This document shows, one piece after another, positions 32,051 to 42,617 of a stretch of DNA of 64,000 nt. The stretch comes from Craspedostauros australis. Its lineage: Eukaryota > Bacillariophyta > Bacillariophyceae > Mastogloiales > Achnanthaceae. Position numbers and translations under genes: made by a program. Below the pieces are notes generated by a model that saw nothing but the letters and a program-made list of their open reading frames with translations, searched no databases and was not told the origin of the DNA. Numbering within the stretch: position 1 is the stretch's first letter; every line of letters starts with the position of its first letter. The DNA is taken from NCBI GenBank assembly GCA_026770025.1, contig JAMXDE010000059.1:124001-188000 (forward strand), given 5' to 3'.

Positions 32051-34309
32051 ACGGATGTCAACATGAATGGAAGGATGCATGAGCCATTTGGTGCTGCAGC
32101 AGACTACGACGAGCTACAATAGCGATTAATGTTTTCCTGCATTAGTTTCGTCGCTGCGTGCTTTACGCCAATGTACGAGTAGGTGTGGGCATTCCTGCTG
32201 CGGGTTTCCGCTTCTACGTACAGAGTATTGATACCGAGGATGGGCTCTTGCATTGAGCAAGATCATGGCACTAATAAGGCTGGGCATGAAGCTCACGACA
32301 AATGCTTGATACATTCTTGTGCGTTCTACACAAATGCACATGCCCAGCCTGACCCTGCGTTGTTCTACGCCCATGTCGATCATACTTGGCGACTTGTGTC
32401 CCAACTTTGGTGTGATGTCTGTTTCAGGACTGCTCGGCATCTTGGTACATGTGTAGAAAGGAATGATGAAACTGATATGAGCGCAAGTATTGCAAGCGCG
32501 AGCCGCTTGTCCATCAATCGTCGCAGCATGGGTGCGTACGAATGATACATACGTATGTCGACACAATGTGAAGCTTGGTGTCTCGTGGAAGCGATATCGA
32601 CACACCAAGGGCAAATCGTGTCGGTCAATGTGGCGCAGGACTGATGAAGCGAGGGATCTGTTACAGATTGTCTGTCGAAACAGACGAGGCACAGATCCGC
32701 ACCTCCACCGTGTTTCGTATCGCGCGGGTTCTCCAAAGAGGAGGGTTGTGTGCGTGCTGTAACATTGGAAAGAAATCGCAAGACGAATGCAATCGAGGAC
32801 CGCATGCAAACAAATGCTGAGAAGAAAGCTGCCAACGTTGCTTACCTGCTGAAAGAAACTCGTGCTTTGTTCGTCACCCGTGCTGACCGTGGCATTCGCT
32901 CCCTATCGTCCGCGCGTTGCTGCATTTGACGGGGAGCATGCGATCCCGCTTCGTCCATTATGCTACATGCAACCTGCTGGTGAATCAGGCGCATGCACGC
33001 AAGAGGAAATGTCCAAGGGTTGGGAGGGATAGAGGCCCGCGCTTCCTCCGAACGGCCTCCGCCACCATCCATGTGATTGGATGAAGGTGCTCCCTGTCAG
33101 CTTCCACTTGGACAGAACGCTGCACGTCAGCGACTGCACGATTTCTCCCAATACCTCCGAATGCGCACTATCCCATCGAGTGGCAGATCACAGGAGACCA
33201 CAGATGCGGGAAGGAAAGGTCTTGGCGACAAAGACGTGTGTCCTGCATCTGGTATTCATCGAGGTCGTGCAATCCAGTGACATCCGGGTGAAAGTGGCTT
33301 TTGACAGTGTCAATCGACGTCTTGTCGCCTTGAATGCACAGAACCCCGTCGATGGGTGTCACTGGTTGGACGTCCGCAGCGGCGATCTTGATGTAGTTGG
33401 TGTTGCTGATGTCACCGAAGAGGCAAAGAGCAGACAGCACCTGACTTCAGGCACCAGGTGCCGCGCATAGATCCACAGCATGCATCACACCATCGAAGAT
33501 CCCAAACTCGGCATCGACCGGCAACAGCTCGAAGGCTGATCGCTCTCTGCAACCTTTCTCTGGCCTTTCGGTAGAATGTATCACGCTTGTTCTGGTTCAG
33601 CTTCCCCACGGTGCATGCAACGGTGCAGCCAGAGAACTATTGTTACTATTGTTGTTCATCGCAAGTGCGCGCAATGGTGACCTCCATCATCTTTTGATGC
33701 CAGACGTGGTGCGTGTCGCGATTGTTGTTGGTTGATTTGGATGATCGCAATCTTGGTTGATGATTGGTTCACGGACAAAAGATGACCAACGGTTGAGTGA
33801 CAGACGCAGGCTGCTTGCTCTAACTGGAACGCGCCAACGCGACAAAACAACGCGACAAAACAACACCAACACCTCCACATACACAACTCCACGCACTCGG
33901 TCGAAACGACCATGACCGAATGCTCCTGTTGCGGCCGTTTGGGCAGTTGCGAATTGCAACAAGATGGCTGTGAGGAGCGCGCGGAACAATGAATGCCATC
34001 AGCCATTCGATACGATACTTCATACTGTGTGGGAACCCTTCAACCAATGGCATCCTTCAGCTTCAACAACGCTGACATGACCACTTGATCCTATTTTTGC
34101 TCACCTGCATCTTCGGCGTCGCCTTCTCGGCCATTCACAGCGGTGACGACGACAACATCGCACCGCAACATGACGCACAATGATGCGCAATGATCGTTGG
34201 CATACGCAGAGCCACACAGCGGAGTATAGTGTTTCACTAGTCCCTCCCATCATCACTCGGAAAGTGTGTCCACAGCGCAATCGCAATACCCCAACAAGCA
34301 TCAACAACC
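32051..34309. other. Intergenic, no supported gene
   Basis: Frames of up to 227 codons on the minus strand (32126-32809) carry no recognisable motif and overlap frames of similar length on the other strand. A short direct repeat CGCGACAAAACAA occurs twice near 33838. Nothing else is seen. Confidence 0.5.
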
Positions 34310-35007
34310 ATGTCCAAGCTCAACTCCGCGCTCCTCGACAAGGCCGTCACTGACATCCTCGCCTGCTCCAGCGGAGAGACTGTCACAGTCGGTGGCGAAG
34401 AGAAGGATGGCAAGAAGCGCAACTTCATCGAGACCATCGAGGCCCAGATCAACTGCGACCCAGTCTGCAACAAGCGTTTCTCCGGAACCTTCAAACTCCC
34501 ATCCGTCCAGCGCCCCAACCTCAAGTGCTGCATCCTCGAGAACGCAGCCCATTGCGAGCAGGCCGACAAACTGAACGTAGAGGACCTCAAGAAGCTGGCC
34601 AAATGATTCGATTTCTGCATCGCCTCCGCCAACATGATCAAGCAGAACCCGCGTCTGTTGTGACCGGGTTGGGCGAAGGAAGGCAAGTTCCCAACCCTTC
34701 TGGCCTTGGGAGATGACATGCAAGGCAAGATCGACGAGATCAAGGCCGCCATCACGTTCCAGAAAACGAAGGTCATGTGTCTTAACGTCGCCGTCGGAAA
34801 CGTCGAGATGGAGCACAAGCGGGTGGTTGCCAACACCCAACTGGCCGCCAACTTTTTGGCATCGCTTCTGAAGATGAGCAGTGGCAGAACATTGGAGAGA
34901 TCTTCATCGGGTCCACCATGGGGCCAGCTATCAGGACCTTCTTCTGCACCATATGCCGAAGCAGAGTTGATTTCCTTTTGATCGACGAAGCAGTTGAAGC
35001 CGCGTGA
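34310..35007 (+). pseudogene. RPL10A: Ribosomal protein uL1 (RPL10a), disrupted copy
   Basis: The N-terminal 98 codons (start ATG in CAACCATGTCC) match eukaryotic uL1 of the 60S subunit, with KRFSGTFKLPS, RPNLKCCILE and EDLKKLAK. Homology then continues in the same frame through a TGA at 34604-34606 (where the family continues KK-[YF]D), IKQNPRLL, and a second TGA at 34661-34663 (where the family has Gly in LGPG). It goes on with EGKFPTLL and VANTQLAANFLASLLK. After 34873 a one-base loss shifts the frame; QWQNIGEIFIGSTMGP follows, and the usual stop is lost, so the frame runs to 35007. Codon content stays protein-like and no introns are seen. Two stops, a frameshift and a lost terminator point to a pseudogene, perhaps a retrocopy; the functional gene should be elsewhere. 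Confidence 0.85.
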
Positions 35008-37693
35008 ATTGGATATAGCTGTCGAGCAGAATGGCACAACACGAGTAGACTCTTCAGGTCTGATGCCTGTTTGCTGGTACAACAACGACGCTGTGGTCAT
35101 ATTCTGTATTGTGTTTCTGGTGATGCTTCATTGAATTTTGCACTTGACTATTGCTGGGATCGTCGCAATGGTGTTTTAGCTCAACGAGAACACTTGATAC
35201 AACAAGCACTCACCGTGCAGTCGTAATCACTATGTACTCTGAGTATGTGTTGCTGTGCTATTTTGCTAGCCTGTTCTCTGTTGCCCCATCACGCCAATGG
35301 AAGTGGTGGATGGGCTACTCTGCTCTGCTCTCACTAATTGCCACAGCTGCAAACGAAACCACCAGTCGATAATCGCCTAATGACTGCAGCGAATGGGAGA
35401 TCACGAAATAGCGCCAAGTATGTTGCCAGCATGATTGAGCACCACTTTCATCTCTTCTGGTTCTGCCATGCTGCCCTTCAGCATTCCTTCCAACTTCTCA
35501 TCTGCATGATCAATCGCGTCTTTTGAGTTCGGTGCGACAATGCGATGAACGAGCAAGGCACAAGTCATGTCCTTGCAAGCCATGATACAACTGCAACCGC
35601 CACTGCATCAAATATCACGTTGTGTATGAACTGGCTGGCCCATGCACAGTAGAGGATGCGCTCACGAGGCCATCCTGTCCATCACTTGCGTGGGTTTTGG
35701 ACGCTTCCATCGATGCTGTTGTTGCTGCTCCTTGTGTTGCTTCCTTTGGCTGCTCGGAACTCGTCTGCTTCGGGAGCCCCATCAGATCGCGGTGTGGCGA
35801 GTGTTGCAAATACCATGGCAAGAACGCAAGCGAGTGGAAGAGTGGTTGCTACAGTTTCGTCAATCTCCAAGGGTTCTCTTATTGTGTGCAGGCGAGGACC
35901 GCTGTCGCGCTTCATACTCACGTCGTAGCTGACGATAGAGTGCTGTTGCCATGACTTGCCGTGCGCAGAGTTCGAGTTTCGTCGAAGAAACAACAAATTT
36001 GTGGCTTGAGCCCAGGATGCACGACTTGAAGAAGTTTGTCCTGAAAATAGCCAATCACAACCGTCGCTTGCGTTCGATTTTGCATCCAGCCGGCATAGTT
36101 CGTAAACGAAAAGTATGGTACATCTTGGCTTCATATCATATCAGGGAACAACCTAAGAAATCATATATTTGTAATCCTTGCAGTGTCTTTATTACAAGGA
36201 GCAATTAGTTTCTTGAATAATAGCCTATTTGAAGTCTTACGGACCCGGTATCACGTTCTTCTTCGGACCACTTCTATTCTTCTGCGATAGACATTGCAAC
36301 GAACAAGCGAGAAGGAAACTGGAATCAAGAGCGTGAGTGGACACCTTCTGCTATTCGCACAGAACACCAAAGAAAAATTTTCAAGAGTAAAGACGGTGCA
36401 CTGTTCTGTTTGACCCAAGTGACTCCATATCTTCGATGGTCCATAAAACTTAAAATATAAACTTTAAGAAACATTCTTTGCTTTCGATTATGCAATTTAC
36501 ACTACAAGGATTGACAAGATATGTTTTATATTGTTCTATTCCAAAAAGGTAACATCAGCGAGCACAAATGGTTGGTCCACTCGCTGACTCGCTTCATACG
36601 CAACTATCGCCACTCCGATCTGCTTCGCCCCAACCACCAACAAACCAAATCAGATACTCACAATCAGCAACACGCACTCCTCTTCAATGTGAAGTGAAGT
36701 GCCTCTCTCTCGTGATGCTGCGAGACCGTCTTAGAACATGATCAAGGTCAAAAGCAAGATCAAGAGCGAAGGAACACAACAGGATACGCTCCGAGTTTGG
36801 AATCCGCCATTCTGCTGGCACGTATGCCGGCGAAATCTCACGAAAGCAATGGCAATTCCAGACACGATCAACCCAACGTGCGAACGTATCAATCCTGCAT
36901 ACGAGCGCAAGAACGAGTACTACTACAAGTACTCCATGCAAAGGTTGCTCCATTGATCCACCGATCCTTCGCGCTAACCTCCCACAAACTGCAGAAGATA
37001 TCTGCACGATTGGAGTGCATGGTATTACAGTCTGAGTGATGGAAAGATGCGCCAAGGCTCCGATGCGACGTGAAGTGAAGTGTCTCTCTGATGACACTCC
37101 GGTATTCACGGGACAAGATCAAACCCAAGATCAAAAGCGAGAATGAGAATGAGAGTGAGAGCAACAACAAGAGCGAAGGAACAGACAAGGGCACGGGCTG
37201 AAGTAAGCCAATGTCATGTTGATCTGGCGAAGCAACAGCAACGCCATGGGGACAACCTTTCGCACATCAAAATGCGATGCGAACGGATCCATCCTGCATG
37301 CGAAGGTTGGTTCGTGGTTTCTGATACTTCATCTCCAACTCTGAGGGTGGCTCACGCAGACTTCAAGCACAGTTGGTATCAGGGTGCGTTTCGATGCATC
37401 AGGTATTCCGCCATGAGTGATGTCAATCGAACTCATCTCAACTCAACGCGACCAAGTGCAACATCCACACACATCACCAAACATGTGCTCTCCAACTCCA
37501 ACAGTCGAAGCCCCTTGCTCTTGGCGTTGTCTGAGGGGGAAACCGGAAGCAAAAGGATCATCATCACCATCATCTCTCTTCTCACCAAATCAACAAGCTC
37601 CAATTCGAATCGGAAACTTACAGCAACAGCAACAAGCCAGCAACGAATCCCATCGTTCCATCATTCCACAACATACCATACAGAGCGATAACC
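35008..37693. other. Intergenic with diverged duplication, no supported gene
   Basis: GAAGTGAAGTG followed by CTCTCTC-like sequence and GATCAA/AGATCAA blocks occurs at 36691 and again at 37072, an offset of about 381 bp. CATCCTGCATGCGA-like landmarks follow in both. The region 36420-36540 is AT-rich. Short frames here are not supported. Confidence 0.45.
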
Positions 37694-40444
37694 ATGATGC
37701 TCAAGATGATCATTATGATCAACACGAAAACAATCGCCACCGCCATTTTCCTTCTTGCCTTCATGACGGTGGCTGAAGCACGCCTCAACGGAGAAAAGGC
37801 CACGGACGTTGTGGATGAAATGCACCTGGCATTGCAAGCCACTCGCACAATCAAGGCTGCTGTCGGCGTCAGCAACAACAAGGGTGCCAAAACGAATAAG
37901 AACGGCATTTCCGAACCCTCCATTCCGCCATCACCAATGCCTTCGACCTCCAATGAGGCTGCAGATCTAACCACCATGCCCACATGGATTCCAAGCGCTC
38001 ATCCAACGGCCGATCCCACACGCTCTCCAACCTCATCGCCGACCATGCCGCCAGCCCCGCCTCCATCAGCTCCTCCGATGGATTTCGATTCCGCCATCTC
38101 TGTTGTCTGCAAGCCCGATGGTGTCACCATCCTCACACCATATGAAGCCAAACCCAAGATCATCATCTGCAACTCTGCCAAGCCATCATGCCGTGAGGCA
38201 GTGACCGCCGTGAGGGAATCCATGGCATTGCAGAACTTCTTTGGATGCGCAGGGAACCTTGGAGAAGGAGCCGCTCGCAAGCTCTTCAACAAGTACGCAT
38301 CGGATGACATGCTTGCTGGCCAATTGGCCTTGATCGCTGCCACAAACCCAATCCTTGTCACCGAACGACCTGATGCAATGAAGGCGGCGTGCATGACCAT
38401 CGGAATAGCCCAATCTCCATCTGTCGCCAATCCATGCTGCCAAGGATCATCGGGATGCACCTCAACCACCGGCTCTGCGTCCAACTCTCCTCCATTCATG
38501 ACCATCGCCATCACAGCATGTACCGACAGCAGCGCCTGCAAGGACATGGGGCCGAACCCTCTCATTCTCGATTCCTCCTGCACTGGCGCGAGTGCATGTG
38601 AGTTGATGAATCAGAGCAAGATCAATCCCTTCATCACAGGAGTGACCTTCGTTGGTGAAGGTGCATGCACTAGCGCGCAATCCTGCAAGGGAGTGGGACG
38701 CCGTTCTCATGGTGATGTGACCATCCAGGAGGGTGCGTGTATCGGTACCGAAGCATGTACTTCAGCTGGACGCCGCGTCGCACAATCCGCACCATCCTTT
38801 CGCTATCAAAGTCACATCCACATTGGCTCGAATGCTTGCGTTGGCAGCAATGCCTGCAGGCTTGCCCATTCCACTGTGAGTCATTTTCCTGGTGGCAAGA
38901 TTGCAGGAAGCCTGACCATCGGCGATGGTGGTTGTGCTGATGAAGGCTCATGCGAGAAGCTTGGCTTGAATGACAGGATGAGGACGGATATCATCGTCCC
39001 TCCTGGTGGTTGTGGCGGTGTTCAGAGCTGCTGGGCATGCATGACGAAGACAGAGTGCAACTTTGATGAGGTGTATCTTATCAGTGATGCGGAGGAAGCC
39101 TGTCCCAAGGGAGGCAGGGACACAAACTTCCTTCCAACGGGTGACAAGGTGGAGGAGTATTGCGTTGGTAAGGACACATTGCCAACTGAGTGTCCGACGT
39201 TCTTTCCTACCCCATTTCCCACCGTGTCGGTTGAACCCACATCTGTTCCCACATCGGCCCCAACAGCGGCTCCAACGGCGGCTCCAACAGCGGCTCCGAC
39301 ATCGGCTCCGACATCGTCCCCGACGCCAGTTCCAACATCGGCTCCAACGCCAGCTCCCACATCGGTTCCTACTTCAGCTCCCACATCGATCCCAACTATC
39401 ACCCGGGCAACCTTATCCGTAGGATGTCTCTCAACACCGGGAGATGGCATCTCAACGTTCAATGCGATTACTGGTGACGTAGTGTGCGATGGTGCAACAG
39501 GCACATGCGCGGACTTCGTCTCCATGGTTGATGCTCTGACTGATGAGGGGAAGAGCAAGATGGTCAAGAGCATCTTTGGATGCAACGATGAAGACCCTCC
39601 ACAGCCTGTGGCGTTGCAGGTGGCGCAGAAACGCTTTGACAAGATCAAGAACGACGAAGGTGTGACCAGCGCATTGTTGGCGATAGCGAAGGAGGACACG
39701 AAGCTCTTCACTGGGAGCGGGACTGTGGTGACGAAGGCATGCAATGGCTCATGCTGCCGTGGTGGTAGTGCTTGCACCGTTCAACCTGCTAATGGTGGTG
39801 TCATGACAGTGAGCTCAGGTTCATGTACCGAGTCTCAGGCATGCGGACGCACACGTCCCAACGCAATCATACTTGACAGCTGCAAGGGACCATCTTCTTG
39901 CCGCGAGTTGGGCGCTTTCTCAGTTCAGCCAGCTGCTGGTGTCGAAGTCGGACACAGTGTGATTGGGCCAAGAGCTTGTGTTGGATCGCTGAGTTGTGCA
40001 TTTATGGGGGTTCATACCTTTGGCGATATACGAGTTGAAGAAGGAGCATGTGATGCATTAGAGGCATGCGCTAACCTTGCGCAGAAGGGCATCCAAGGGT
40101 CTACAACCACGACACCGGTCGTGGTAAGCGTCTTCATTGGAAAGAATGCGTGCCAAAGGAATTCCGCTTGTCGGCGTTTGCATAGCTCAAATACCAAAAT
40201 TCGAGGAAGCGTGATCATCGAAGACGGTGCGTGCTCGGGTGCCAACACGTGCAGTCTTCTTGGCCTCAGCGACAGTGCAACCAATGACATCATCATCAGA
40301 GCAGGAGTCTGTACCAGTTTAACAACCCCCTGTACCAATTGCGCCCGAGGACCATTGTGCGCGTCAGCCGACGAGACGTACGTAATCGACGACGCAACCG
40401 CGGATTGCCCTGGACCAGAGCAATCTGCCTGCCAAGTCGTATAA
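37694..40444 (+). CDS. Secreted Cys-rich protein with duplicated domain
   Basis: Protein of 916 residues. A signal peptide is clear: Lys near the start, hydrophobic core TIATAIFLLAFM, probable cleavage after AEA at residue 29. A Pro/Ser/Thr spacer (about 75-133) precedes a first Cys-rich domain (about 134-490). A second spacer of PTSAPTAAPT type (about 499-572) leads to a second Cys-rich domain (about 573-916). Both domains share order and motifs: a helical start with a CREAV- or CADFV-like Cys, FGC, a CC pair, then units of the form GACxGxxxC about every 30-40 residues, finally a [VT]YxI-D block near the end. The regular units suggest a beta-helix or solenoid held by disulfides (inference). 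The Pro-Thr spacers are typical of diatom extracellular and cell-wall proteins. No enzyme motif is seen. No introns. Confidence 0.82.
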   Translation: MMLKMIIMINTKTIATAIFLLAFMTVAEARLNGEKATDVVDEMHLALQATRTIKAAVGVSNNKGAKTNKNGISEPSIPPSPMPSTSNEAADLTTMPTWIPSAHPTADPTRSPTSSPTMPPAPPPSAPPMDFDSAISVVCKPDGVTILTPYEAKPKIIICNSAKPSCREAVTAVRESMALQNFFGCAGNLGEGAARKLFNKYASDDMLAGQLALIAATNPILVTERPDAMKAACMTIGIAQSPSVANPCCQGSSGCTSTTGSASNSPPFMTIAITACTDSSACKDMGPNPLILDSSCTGASACELMNQSKINPFITGVTFVGEGACTSAQSCKGVGRRSHGDVTIQEGACIGTEACTSAGRRVAQSAPSFRYQSHIHIGSNACVGSNACRLAHSTVSHFPGGKIAGSLTIGDGGCADEGSCEKLGLNDRMRTDIIVPPGGCGGVQSCWACMTKTECNFDEVYLISDAEEACPKGGRDTNFLPTGDKVEEYCVGKDTLPTECPTFFPTPFPTVSVEPTSVPTSAPTAAPTAAPTAAPTSAPTSSPTPVPTSAPTPAPTSVPTSAPTSIPTITRATLSVGCLSTPGDGISTFNAITGDVVCDGATGTCADFVSMVDALTDEGKSKMVKSIFGCNDEDPPQPVALQVAQKRFDKIKNDEGVTSALLAIAKEDTKLFTGSGTVVTKACNGSCCRGGSACTVQPANGGVMTVSSGSCTESQACGRTRPNAIILDSCKGPSSCRELGAFSVQPAAGVEVGHSVIGPRACVGSLSCAFMGVHTFGDIRVEEGACDALEACANLAQKGIQGSTTTTPVVVSVFIGKNACQRNSACRRLHSSNTKIRGSVIIEDGACSGANTCSLLGLSDSATNDIIIRAGVCTSLTTPCTNCARGPLCASADETYVIDDATADCPGPEQSACQVV

Positions 40445-40875
40445 TCATTACATGCGCAACCACACATACTAGCATGCTCTAATTCGTACTCTACCATCAT
40501 TTTCCTACATTGTGCTGGCAAAGCAGAGCACTCTGTGACAACTATGTGAACTCTAGCTTCGCTTGTGTCTTCTATACTCTGTCAGTCACTAATCGAGTCA
40601 AGGATACTATCTTGGTGCCAAATGTCTCTTCGTTGTTGCCACCGTTGTTGACGTTGGCGTTGTGTTGTCTGGTGCCGAATTGCGCACAATGGTCACCGCG
40701 AATCATCAATCATCACACTCCCATCACCTTCATCAAACAACACAGTAACGTCAACAAAGATCACAACACTCGTGGCGGTGGCGCCGAAAACGGTGGTATT
40801 GGTGGCATCAAATACTCTACAGCGGCATACAGACCTCTCGAAGTACAAAGAGCGTGAGAGACTGCGCCGTCCTTC

Positions 40876-42450
40876 ATGATCCGCTCCTTCAAACTACATC
40901 ATCATCATGGCGACAAGAGAAGACGGGCGAGGCCCATTGCCACGAGGCTGCTGGCGTTCATGAGAAGAAGGTCATGCATCATGCTGATGGTGATGGTGGC
41001 GATGGCCGCGATGGTACATTGGACAATGAATCATTCTCTGCAGTCCTTTGCGTTTCATACCATCGACGACCAGGCAGATTCGATGATGACACATCCGTCT
41101 CATCCCAAATGGTCGTCACCCAATACCAATACGAAGCCATCCATGCAATATTTGCACCATCACTTTGCACAGTTGCCCCAATGGATGCAGTCGTACTTAC
41201 AATGGCACTACGAGATGCGTTCCAAGTTTCCAGACGAGGCCATCTACACCAACCCTGATGCACCACCCTTGCTGATTCGACACTGTCGCAATTTCTGCGG
41301 CGGTTTGCATGACCGTCTGGGACAGCTGGAATGGGACATCTATCTCGCACATCGCACTGGGAGGGTGTGGATGGTGTGGTGGGAGGAACCATGCATCGAG
41401 CAGTACTTGCTTCCGGTGACAAGTGCCATGAGCGCTGCAGATGGATCTGCCCCGCCGTTGCTCAATTGGACGGTGCCGGCGTCATTGCGCATCACAGAGA
41501 TGCTGCGCAAAGATCCGTCGATGCTGCTGTTCCATCGGATCCTCAAGCAGGAGGCCAATGTGGAAATGCCCAACTGGTCAAGCAGGATTGACCAGGCAAT
41601 CGAACGCGCCACAACTACTTGGCGCAATCGCAAAGTGCTGAAATACAAACTGACAGCACACGAAATGAACCACGTCTTGGATGAACGGTTGGTGCGAGAT
41701 GGCCAGTCGCCGCTGCCATTCGGCACGTACAGCCACCTGTTCCATCTGCTGTTTCGGCCGCATCCAAGAATACAGCACAAGGTGGAGGAGATCCAGCGGA
41801 AATGGAACATCCCTGCTGGCCAGTATGCTGCTGTGCATTGGCGAGTGCGGTATCCCATGGGTGTGGCCAAGGAGGAACAGCAAACTCTGTTGCAACCAGC
41901 AACGTCCACCACACACGCTCAATACAGCAATACCAATTCCCAAGCGAAAAGAGATGGCTCACGAAATCGATCCATCTCCGCAGACTCCAACGGGCTGGCA
42001 TGGCACGGTGCCTCCAAGGACCATGCCATTCAGCAGGCGACCCATGCTTTGCGGTGTGTGCAGCAATCCACGGACTTTCGCGCCATATCGCATCAACAGC
42101 GCCTGCCAGTATTCATCTACGCGGACTCGGCGGATCTCATTGCGTATCTCAGGAACACGACTAGCCTTGATTCATCCATGCAGCTGTTGACATCGAACGA
42201 AGCGCAGACAGCAGTCCTGCATTTGGATCAACAACGCGGTGCATCCGCAGCATCGTACGATGCCACGTTTGTCGAGCTGTTCCTGGCGAGCCAAGCCAAG
42301 TGCATCGCGTACGGGTTGGGTCGATTTGGGTTGCTGGCCGCCAAAGTGTCCGGCACGCAGTGTCAGATGTGGTACCAGCGTGAAGTATGGAACGCGCGTC
42401 GGGGCAAGGGTGAAGAAGGGTTTGTGGCAAAGTGCTTTGCATCGGACTGA
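40876..42450 (+). CDS. Type II membrane protein, fucosyltransferase-like
   Basis: Protein of 524 residues. The N-terminus is basic and followed by a single hydrophobic segment (about 33-50), as in Golgi type II enzymes. A conserved block RHCRNFCGGLHDRLGQ begins near 133, AAVHWRVRYP lies near 316 and VFIYADSADL near 411. This arrangement resembles O-fucosyltransferase/alpha-fucosyltransferase GT-B folds, in which an Arg in an H-x-R box contacts GDP-fucose; the assignment is by motif layout only. Low-complexity inserts occur around 330-390. An AATAAA lies 45 bp after the stop (42495-42500). The gene faces the ABCG gene tail to tail with 167 bp between the stops. Another nucleotide-sugar transferase is possible. 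Confidence 0.6.
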   Translation: MIRSFKLHHHHGDKRRRARPIATRLLAFMRRRSCIMLMVMVAMAAMVHWTMNHSLQSFAFHTIDDQADSMMTHPSHPKWSSPNTNTKPSMQYLHHHFAQLPQWMQSYLQWHYEMRSKFPDEAIYTNPDAPPLLIRHCRNFCGGLHDRLGQLEWDIYLAHRTGRVWMVWWEEPCIEQYLLPVTSAMSAADGSAPPLLNWTVPASLRITEMLRKDPSMLLFHRILKQEANVEMPNWSSRIDQAIERATTTWRNRKVLKYKLTAHEMNHVLDERLVRDGQSPLPFGTYSHLFHLLFRPHPRIQHKVEEIQRKWNIPAGQYAAVHWRVRYPMGVAKEEQQTLLQPATSTTHAQYSNTNSQAKRDGSRNRSISADSNGLAWHGASKDHAIQQATHALRCVQQSTDFRAISHQQRLPVFIYADSADLIAYLRNTTSLDSSMQLLTSNEAQTAVLHLDQQRGASAASYDATFVELFLASQAKCIAYGLGRFGLLAAKVSGTQCQMWYQREVWNARRGKGEEGFVAKCFASD

Positions 42451-42617
42451 ACGAATGAATGATTGTGCAGCATGACATGGACTGGTATGAAAGGAATAAA
42501 GTGCAAGTAGACTATGCCATCATTACACTCTACGCACATGCCAAAACGAGTAGCTTTCACTCACAATTGTATTTACAAGCTAGGTCTATATGTTAGTATC
42601 ACACCATCCCGTCATTC

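Noticed and set aside
32126-32809. 227-codon minus frame
   Set aside because: There is no motif or compositional sign of coding, with overlapping frames of similar size on the other strand.
34604-34663. Recoding of TGA in the uL1 copy as sense or selenocysteine
   Set aside because: The sites are not selenocysteine positions in this family, a frameshift is also present further on, and TGA is used as a normal stop by neighbouring genes.
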